Source: Amyelois transitella (lineage: Eukaryota; Arthropoda; Insecta; Lepidoptera; Pyralidae). From it: 64,000 nucleotides of DNA. Location: contig NC_083526.1 in NCBI RefSeq assembly GCF_032362555.1, positions 2,624,001 through 2,688,000 on the forward strand, in the 5' to 3' direction. This document shows, piece after piece, positions 59,201-64,000 of the stretch. Position 1 is the first letter of the stretch. The number at the start of each line of letters is the position of its first letter. Under the pieces are notes generated by a model, which was not told the origin of the DNA, made no database searches, and saw nothing but the letters and a program-made list of their open reading frames with translations. The translations under genes were made by a program, and so were the position numbers.

Positions 59201-61330
59201 GTATGTTAATTTACACAACAAACCTGAATAGAATGTGTTAATTTTCTTAAGCTCCTGGTCACAATAATGGAAGAAGGTTTCGTCGAAGTTGGCGAAGTGT
59301 CGCGACAGCACTTCCGGTTCGACGTTCTCGGCTGATGGCGCCTCCTCCACCGTCTTATACAGCATTGCTTTCATTTCCTGGTGGTTAAAAGATAAAAATA
59401 TTGGTAAATTGTACATTTGTATAACTTATTTACTCAAAGGACTATAATTTTAGTACTATAGGTACCTATAACACATTATGAAAATAAAATTTATATACCT
59501 ATTTTATTAAATTTGTTTTATTGTTATTTATGTCTTGTATAATATTAGACCTTCTTTTGTCGTTTATAAACTATAGCCAAAGAGCACTTAGGAACAAAAG
59601 TAGGTACCTACTGCCAACTGATGAGACATGCAAACTTTCAAATGCAGGTTTTTGTTGCCTGACAAGAGTTAGCTTTATATATAAAGTATTTTTTTAAGTG
59701 TGATCCTGGATTGGATAAGTTTTTACATGAAATGACTTCCATCTGGCCTTCAAAGACAGACAGATCCTAGACATGTTCAATCCTTGGATAAAACTATATA
59801 GGTTTCACATATAAGAACTAAATTAAACTCAAAAACATCCTCACTTTTATAATTCTATTTACAGATATATACATATACCATTCGAAAATGGAACTTAAAT
59901 TTTGAATACATCAAGGTTTCAGCAAGACTGAGGGTCTAGTCTAGTTGTTTCAAGTATGTCTATAATATATACATACACATGGTCACGTCTATATCCCTTG
60001 CGGGGTAGACAGAGCTAACAGTCTTGAAAAGACTGAATGGCCACATTCAGCTATTTGGCTTAATGATAGAATTGAGATTCTATTGTTGAGCCAAATGGCT
60101 GATGTCTATGATTCAATCAGAAATTTTGCTAGTCATAAGAATATTAGCACTGTATCACAAAGGCAGTGAGTGATAGTTACATGATCTCTTTACAATAAAC
60201 ATATATTTGTCATATCAATTAAATGTAGTCATGACACACCAATAAACACCTCCAAATCTATACCACTGTCAGCTGGTTACAGTTACATACATATAAACTA
60301 ATCTATATTCCTTGTGGGGTAGACAGAGCCAACTGTCTTGAAAGGACTGAACAGACAGATTCTGAGAACTGACAGGTTGCTAGCCCATCACCTATAAAAA
60401 GAATCCCAAGTTTATTTGCCTTTAGTCACCATTTACAACATACATTGTAAAGACATGAAGTTATCCTATTCTTAAGTGCTGGAAACCACAAAGCATAACA
60501 GTTTCATTTGAAATGTATAATGTTACCATTACTTGTGACAATAGAATTGTAAAAATTGTGTTACTTTAATGTTAATTTGACAGTTCTTCACATTTTAAAG
60601 TAATTCTAAATAAAGTCTTTTGTGTCTTCTGTGGCATTAGCAAGAACCGAGTTGGAGTAGAAATGAGGTTCTATTTCCTTTGGGGTTTTTAATTAACATA
60701 TTTATTGATTAGATTTATATACAATATACAGGAAATACTAGGAGAACAATTAATACAACTAATTATCATTTATTGATGAATAATTAGATTAAATAGTGTA
60801 ACAATGTGGTTACATGTGCAAGTCATAGAATGAGTATTAAAGTATAGAATTTATTTGTTTCCATACACATACGTATATACATATTATAATATACCAATAC
60901 ATTGATGAAAATCTGTCCAGAATTCTTTAAATGTTTGAAATATAGATTTGTAGTGATTATGTTTTATGTACACCTGTTATATATTATTAATTTTTATAGT
61001 GTAAGGACAAATATATGTACTGGGAAATAGGGTTTAATTTAAAGGAAAAACAATTAATATTCCAAATGTAAATATTATTAAAACAATTTAAATCTGACTC
61101 AAAAATTCTAAACTGATAAGTACCTATTTGTAAACATGACAAAACTATTTTATCTTTAAAATTAACAAAGAAATTTCCATGAAACCCAGCGAAACCAAGA
61201 TAAATAGACCAAGGGCAATGTTATCTTGACACGAAAAGGCAAGCTGTTATAGTGGAAGTACCTCATAATTGATATACTGCTTTCTCCACTCCGGTGTTAT
61301 GTGGGCACTTAAATGTTCAGCGAACTTCAT
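50120..61330 (-). CDS. XPR1: XPR1-type phosphate exporter (SPX-EXS), complete, twelve exons
   Basis: Plasma-membrane inorganic phosphate exporter gated through its cytosolic SPX domain by inositol pyrophosphates. Exons: 61262-61330, 59224-59377, 58013-58093, 57219-57370, 56603-56864, 54608-54978, 53885-54032, 52803-52997, 52055-52227, 51541-51671, 51141-51296, 50120-50237. They total 2010 nt, 669 residues plus stop (vertebrate XPR1 about 696). The N terminus [19 protein letters not shown] is diagnostic. The SPX lysine cluster KILKKHDK lies at about 145-152. Membrane segments start at about residue 220. The EXS signature region includes [20 protein letters not shown] (exon 8) and [10 protein letters not shown] with FLREEIVY (exon 9). 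The C-terminal tail is Lys-rich and shorter than in vertebrates. All phases agree. Confidence 0.97.
50238..51140 (-). other. XPR1 intron 11
   Basis: About 900 bp, no repeat family I can name. Confidence 0.5.
51141..51296 (-). CDS. XPR1: XPR1 exon 11
   Basis: Acceptor TTTTTCAG, donor AATAG|GTGAG. It encodes [20 protein letters not shown] and [11 protein letters not shown], the conserved cytosolic tail start. Confidence 0.96.
51541..51671 (-). CDS. XPR1: XPR1 exon 10
   Basis: Acceptor AATTTAAG, donor TTCAG|GTAAAA. It encodes [20 protein letters not shown] and ILAPLEVF, the last membrane segments. Confidence 0.95.
51692..51735 (+). mobile_element. Helitron-like 5' fragment
   Basis: CAACTAATATTATGAATGCG followed by AAAGTGAGTTTATTAATTTG, in XPR1 intron 9. 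Confidence 0.45.
51900..52032 (+). repeat. SINE-like family A 3' fragment
   Basis: TTTAGGCGATGGGCTAGCAA, CTAAACGTGGCC, TCTGTCTACCCCGTAAAGC, AGACGTGTAATG; in XPR1 intron 9, close to exon 9. Confidence 0.65.
52055..52227 (-). CDS. XPR1: XPR1 exon 9
   Basis: Acceptor TGCCATCAG, donor GGA|GTGAGT. It encodes [12 protein letters not shown] and [11 protein letters not shown], conserved in the EXS domain. Confidence 0.96.
52803..52997 (-). CDS. XPR1: XPR1 exon 8
   Basis: Acceptor CTTCACCAG, donor G|GTAAGT. It encodes [20 protein letters not shown] then [16 protein letters not shown], the core of the EXS domain. Confidence 0.97.
53034..53229 (-). repeat. SINE-like family A, long copy
   Basis: Tail CATTACATACATACATACAT, GATCACGTCTATATCCC, GTAGACAGAGCCACCAGTC, TCGCCTTTTACGACGTCCGT and GGTGCCGGGAACCATACGGC. 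In XPR1 intron 7; an internal deletion removes the TAGCAACCTG part. Confidence 0.78.
53494..53550 (-). mobile_element. LINE 3' end, very short copy
   Basis: ATACATACATACATACATAA then AATCACGCCTCTTTCCCGG and AGGGGTAGGCAGAGACA; strongly 5' truncated. In XPR1 intron 7. Confidence 0.65.
53885..54032 (-). CDS. XPR1: XPR1 exon 7
   Basis: Acceptor CTCTCCAG, donor GATA|GTGTGT (weak but required by phase). It encodes [20 protein letters not shown]; the FADFWLADQ block is an XPR1/Pho1 hallmark. Confidence 0.93.
54097..54172. repeat. GC-rich inverted repeat, 76 bp
   Basis: TCCAGCGGGG at 54097-54106 pairs with CCCCGCTGGA at 54163-54172; inside, GCGCGAAGACG and CGGCGTCTCCG give further partial pairing around GCGCGC. 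Very GC-rich in an AT-rich intron (XPR1 intron 6). Possibly a tiny MITE or structured dispersed repeat. Confidence 0.7.
54608..54978 (-). CDS. XPR1: XPR1 exon 6
   Basis: Acceptor CTCTTCCAG, donor TGT|GTAAGT. 124 codons with several membrane helices; contains [20 protein letters not shown] and [15 protein letters not shown], conserved in XPR1. Confidence 0.96.
55052..55310 (+). repeat. SINE-like family B copy
   Basis: GGAGTTCTCCCTCCTGGCTT, GGAGGAACCCGGGGTATGCC, TTTGACCATTGCTCCTGG, CAGTTGCCTGAATGTGC and TTTTCCCTCACCGTAAGAGC. Confidence 0.65.
56348..56585 (+). mobile_element. Helitron-like element (family 1)
   Basis: Starts TCTATACTAATAATATTATA, contains ATAACATCACGCTGCAACTA and ends GCGGACGACGTCGCGGGCAC then AGCTAG|T. 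Its end is 17 nt from the XPR1 exon 5 donor. Confidence 0.8.
56603..56864 (-). CDS. XPR1: XPR1 exon 5
   Basis: Acceptor TTGTTTCAG, donor TCTG|GTAGGT. It ends the SPX domain ([26 protein letters not shown]) and starts the first membrane helix ([16 protein letters not shown]). A Helitron-like element ends 17 nt into the following intron. Confidence 0.96.
56985..57175 (+). mobile_element. Degenerate LINE 3' segment
   Basis: CAGATCGTGGACGATCTGGT, GCGAGCTTGCAAATTGATTT and GTAGGGTTCGCGGAAAATGT parallel the 46900-47080 region, with many changes. In XPR1 intron 4. Confidence 0.45.
57219..57370 (-). CDS. XPR1: XPR1 exon 4
   Basis: Acceptor TTTGAAG, donor AAG|GTATGT. It encodes [20 protein letters not shown] followed by [15 protein letters not shown]; the lysines of the last block form the inositol polyphosphate surface in SPX proteins. 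Confidence 0.96.
57525..57670 (+). repeat. Degenerate SINE-like family B copy
   Basis: ATGAGTATGATCCTGGATTG, GGTAAGTAGTATTTTACCTG, CCTTTGCGGGGGAACCTAA; in XPR1 intron 3. Confidence 0.5.
57671..58012 (-). other. Remainder of XPR1 intron 3
   Basis: AT-rich, nothing recognised. Confidence 0.45.
58013..58093 (-). CDS. XPR1: XPR1 exon 3
   Basis: Acceptor CATTACAG, donor AAAG|GTAACA. It encodes [20 protein letters not shown], the SPX coiled helix. Confidence 0.95.
58094..59223 (-). other. XPR1 intron 2
   Basis: 1.1 kb of AT-rich DNA without recognisable repeats. Confidence 0.5.
59224..59377 (-). CDS. XPR1: XPR1 exon 2
   Basis: Acceptor ACCACCAG, donor G|GTTTGT. SPX segment containing [19 protein letters not shown] and INTFYS. 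Confidence 0.96.
59697..59770 (+). repeat. SINE-like family B fragment
   Basis: GTGATCCTGGATTGGATAAG, TTTTTACATGAAATGACTTC, CATCTGGCCTTC; in XPR1 intron 1. Confidence 0.5.
59967..60084 (-). repeat. SINE-like family A 3' fragment
   Basis: TATACATACACATGGTCACG, TCTATATCCCTTGCGGGGTA, GACAGAGCTAACAGTCTTG, GGCTTAATGATAGAATTGAG; in XPR1 intron 1. Confidence 0.7.
60283..60496 (-). repeat. SINE-like family A copy
   Basis: TATATTCCTTGTGGGGTAGA, CAGAGCCAACTGTCTTGAAA, GACAGGTTGCTAGCCCATCA and GTGCTGGAAACCACAAAGC; in XPR1 intron 1. Confidence 0.7.
60497..61261 (-). other. 5' part of XPR1 intron 1
   Basis: AT-rich, no recognisable element. Confidence 0.45.
61262..61330 (-). CDS. XPR1: XPR1 exon 1
   Basis: ATG at 61330-61328; 23 codons beginning [20 protein letters not shown], which opens the SPX domain; donor GAG|GTACTT. 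Confidence 0.97.
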
Positions 61331-61800
61331 TTTTGAAGCTCCAGAAACACGACTTTATCTCAAGAAATACTTATTATCACTGTAACCGAACTGTTCAGTT
61401 TGTTTTATGATAACCGAAGTGCGATGACTTCATTCTATTAGACCTAACACTAAATCAATGGAATGGTTATTTTATCTGAGCAAGGATACACTTTTTTAGG
61501 TTGTGTGATGTTTTTTAAATATTACAGCTATGTCGTTTTGATTTTTTTACAATAAAAGTAAAAAAGTTCACTGTGTCTGTGACATATTTGTTTTGGAAAT
61601 TATTTTGCCTGACATTTATCCCATTCATATGACATTGACGTTTTCGTTTGGAAATCGCTGCATCATTTATGTATGTACTTTATTCGGGGTAGACAGAAAA
61701 AATATTAATAATTTTTTGTAAGTTTTATAAATGGGATTACCATTATCACAGAGGATAACAAAATTAGAAAAATAAAGATTAAATTTGTTTTAAAATAATA
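61331..61800. other. XPR1 upstream region / EXOSC1 downstream region
   Basis: 470 bp that should include the XPR1 promoter. A scrap of family A tail (TATGTATGTACTTTATTCGG, GGTAGACAG) lies at 61669-61704. No clear TATA box. Confidence 0.45.
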
Positions 61801-61806
61801 TTTATT
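61801..61806 (-). terminator. Polyadenylation signal AATAAA of EXOSC1
   Basis: AATAAA on the minus strand, 24 nt after the EXOSC1 stop, gives a very short 3'UTR. Motif and position only. Confidence 0.6.
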
Positions 61807-61829
61807 AGATAATACTCTAAAATTATTCA

Positions 61830-62096
61830 TCAAGATTGTTGTCTTGTATTTGTTGCCTTTTCTTTTTCACCCTCAATTTTTTTATCAACTGTGAATAAGG
61901 CTTGATTTATTGTCTCTGGAATGACTCGGGCAACTTTTCTAGGTTCCTTTGCTAGGGTCTTAGGGCATTGCATTTCAGACCAGCTGATAGGCACCATCCC
62001 CACTCTCTGTGGTGATCCTTCTGCTGTTGCTATCACCACTCCAAGTTCATTTTCTGCTGTTGATAAATGGTACCAATGTATTTCTGTCATAGGAAG
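61830..62096 (-). CDS. EXOSC1: EXOSC1 exon 3
   Basis: Acceptor TTCATCCAG; starts LPMTEIHWYHLSTAENELG; stop TGA at 61832-61830. Confidence 0.94.
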   Translation of the reverse strand, partial: LPMTEIHWYHLSTAENELGVVIATAEGSPQRVGMVPISWSEMQCPKTLAKEPRKVARVIPETINQALFTVDKKIEGEKEKATNTRQQS

Positions 62097-63011
62097 CTGG
62101 ATGAAGGGATAAGAAAATATATCGAAATTGGAACAAAAGTTAATTTAACTTTAGTAATACTTTTCTTAACTTAAGACTTAATTAGATTAGGTTTTAATAA
62201 GTGGAGAAATGACCATGTAGAAATAGGATTTCTTTTATAAAATCAGTATAGTGGGAAAATTTCTCGAAGAAACTAATTAAGAGATCTGTGTAACTTACAT
62301 TAGTTAGTTACCTAGCATAAGTAAGATAACTAAGACATTCAAATAATTAACCAAAACCTAAGGCCTATCTCAAGCAGGCCTCCTTCAACAAGCAACTTAA
62401 TAAAAAAGGATACAACTCTTGCCAGTATAACATCACCCGGTCGGAAACATTTATACGGGTCTATTCTGTCTTTGTCTGTAGATTTTATGTCTTCTTTCTT
62501 CAGCACTCCTCGATAAGGTCTCACAAGCACTGAAGGTCCCACACACAAGATTACACATTGTACCATTCTTGAGTTTACCACTGTTACTTTGGCAGTCACT
62601 ATATCACCGGTTTTTGGCAGTATACTTGGTGTTCTTGGGCTTTCTACTGATACAATGGTAATCTGCAAATAAACAACAAGTTTTGTATCATGCAAATTGA
62701 ATGGGTGATAACTTGAAAATAGTGGTAGATACATAAAGTTTAACTCTTTAAGAACTTTATCTTTTGTGTATGGGTGTTCGCAGGATCAGAAAATAGTTGT
62801 GGCATACATGATCATTGGTTTTTAATAACTTTGTATTACTCACTTTTGTTTTTTCATCTTCCTCCATTTTCAACACACCAGCCAAAGCAGCATATATATA
62901 CCCTTTCAATTCATATGTTCCTGGTCCAGATATGAATTCTTTATTCAATAAACATAATCTCATACCGGGTATACATATTTTACCTATGTCTTTTAGCTTT
63001 TCTGGATCCAT
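61830..63011 (-). CDS. EXOSC1: Exosome complex component CSL4, complete, three exons
   Basis: Cap subunit of the RNA exosome, the 3'-5' RNA decay and processing machine; binds RNA with its S1 domain and helps hold the ring. Exons 62844-63011, 62414-62662 and 61830-62096 give 227 residues (human 195). The N-terminal domain contains CIPGMRLC and GPGTYELKGYIYAALAG. The S1 region runs from LPKTGDIVTAKV (about residue 72) to FRPGDVILARV (about 129-139). The C-terminal STAENELGVVIA and VPISWSEMQCPKT are CSL4-specific. A charged tail (EGEKEKATNTRQQS) makes it longer than usual. The second donor, GTT|GTATCC, is weak; one or two residues at that junction could differ. A polyadenylation signal lies 24 nt past the stop. 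Confidence 0.95.
62414..62662 (-). CDS. EXOSC1: EXOSC1 exon 2 (S1 domain)
   Basis: Acceptor TATTTGCAG, 83 codons, probable donor GTT|GTATCC. Includes GDIVTAKVTVVNSRMVQC, YRGVLKKEDIK and CFRPGDVILARV. Confidence 0.93.
62844..63011 (-). CDS. EXOSC1: EXOSC1 exon 1
   Basis: ATG at 63011-63009; 56 codons to donor AAA|GTGAGT. N-terminal CSL4 domain. Confidence 0.95.
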
Positions 63012-63491
63012 TGTTTATTTTCGAAGGTTATTATGGTTATAATTAGAATATATATTTACGGGAAGAATAGTGCGATCTGTTAAAATCAATAGTTTACCAA
63101 GATTTAAAACAATACTAATTTTAAAAACATTTCTTTGACTTTCCCCTTCTTTATTAATAAATTTCACACTACTAGTTTCCACTCAACAATACAACACAAA
63201 GCCAGCAAACACGGCAGCAAACACGGCACGGCAAGCAAGATTGAGGTTACTTTAATGTTATGACATTTTATTTTTTTATTACTAGATAGCAAAAGCAAAC
63301 AACTAAATCCCCTGGACCCACTGTGGTGGAACTGGAATGGGACCACAGAATGTAAAACAAAACGCAATTAACGTAAAACGTGTCACGTCAGCCGGTGCGA
63401 TTTGTCAATTTGACATTAGAATTGATTGCTTTCATTTTATGGCCTGTTTTAATATATTTTCGGCATTTAATTCCAAGAAATATTGGTGAAA
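63012..63491. promoter_or_regulatory. Divergent intergenic region between EXOSC1 and COPA
   Basis: 480 bp separate the two start codons, which face away from each other, so this interval should hold both promoters and 5'UTRs. No TATA box is evident at a convincing position, as is common for housekeeping genes. The functional call is inferred from layout. Confidence 0.6.
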
Positions 63492-63719
63492 ATGTTAACT
63501 AAGTTCGAGACAAAGTCGGCGAGGGTAAAGGGCATATCGTTTCACGCCAAAAGGCCATGGGTCCTAGCAAGTTTGCACAACGGAGTGATACAACTATGGG
63601 ACTACCGTATGTGTACATTGCTGGAGAAGTTTGATGAACATGACGGCCCCGTACGTGGCATTTGCTTCCACATCCAGCAACCCTTATTTGTGTCTGGAGG
63701 CGATGACTATAAAATCAAG
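63492..63719 (+). CDS. COPA: Coatomer subunit alpha, first coding exon (gene continues right)
   Basis: Alpha-COP is the large B-subcomplex subunit of the COPI coat; it binds dilysine cargo through its N-terminal WD40 propeller in Golgi-to-ER transport. This exon encodes 76 residues starting [20 protein letters not shown], followed by the first WD repeat ([14 protein letters not shown]) and the start of the second ([27 protein letters not shown]). It is almost identical to alpha-COP across animals. Donor AAG|GTAGGT at 63720. The expected WNYK continuation is not seen by the window end at 64000, so only the first exon (of a roughly 1,230-residue protein) is present. Confidence 0.97.
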
Positions 63720-64000
63720 GTAGGTTTCTTTGTATTTCCAGTATGTGAATTTGTCTTACATATTCATAAATGACCATGTTTGAAAGTTGCTATTTATTGA
63801 GTAAACATTAAAATATTTAAGCAACAGTAATTTTATTAGACCGTTTACTTTGTCGAGTACTTTTAATGTCATGGATATCAAAAGAACCAGATTTAATTAA
63901 ACCATTATAGATAATATCAACATGAACAAAAATCCTTGTGGATTTTGCTAGACTGGGGCATATCAGAACTACTAGCATCCAGTGTGTCGAAACCAAAAAA

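Noticed and set aside
1-64000. tRNA, rRNA, CRISPR, operon and phage-like features
   Set aside because: Nothing of the kind was seen, and the spliced animal genes make prokaryotic features irrelevant.

Overview
The window is nuclear DNA of a moth or butterfly, most probably a noctuid-like lepidopteran. It is AT-rich and its genes have many GT-AG introns. The repeats are those typical of Lepidoptera: Helitron-like elements ending in CTAG or CTAA, a very abundant SINE-like repeat with a (TATG)n tail, LINE fragments with the same tail, and a Tc1-like DNA transposon. The species call is inference; the five host genes are recognised directly from their translated exons.

Layout. (1) 413-27709, minus: nine exons of a mitochondrial-type glycerol-3-phosphate acyltransferase (GPAT1; mino in Drosophila). 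The visible part runs from the probable start codon through acyltransferase blocks I-IV and leaves the window on the left. One intron of about 17 kb (4765-21855) is full of repeats and holds a 2.5-kb element with perfect 38-bp terminal inverted repeats and repeated internal TTAAGCGACAT motifs. (2) 27710-42942: gene-poor DNA with a broken transposon-family gene (30666-31140), a degenerate LINE 3' end (41570-42042), SINE-like copies and two hairpins. An unexplained 132-codon ORF near 38200-38610 carries a 36-bp palindrome. (3) 42943-45060, plus: complete CHMP3 (Vps24), six exons. (4) 45061-50119: a repeat-filled convergent interval with a LINE 3' end whose tail was invaded by a Tc1-like element (47126-48782, TA duplication). 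(5) 50120-61330, minus: complete XPR1-type phosphate exporter, twelve exons, 669 residues. (6) 61830-63011, minus: complete EXOSC1/CSL4, three exons. (7) From 63492, plus: first coding exon of COPA, divergent from EXOSC1 across 480 bp.

The genes are unrelated housekeeping functions: lipid synthesis, endosomal sorting, phosphate export, RNA decay and COPI traffic. There is no operon-like logic. All exon boundaries were derived by hand from reading frame, splice consensus and phase. The CHMP3, XPR1 and EXOSC1 exon sums are multiples of three, which supports those models. The most unusual material is in the mobile DNA: the TIR element at 5591-8103, the shared 3' tail of a LINE and the abundant SINE-like repeat, and the unassigned ORFs.
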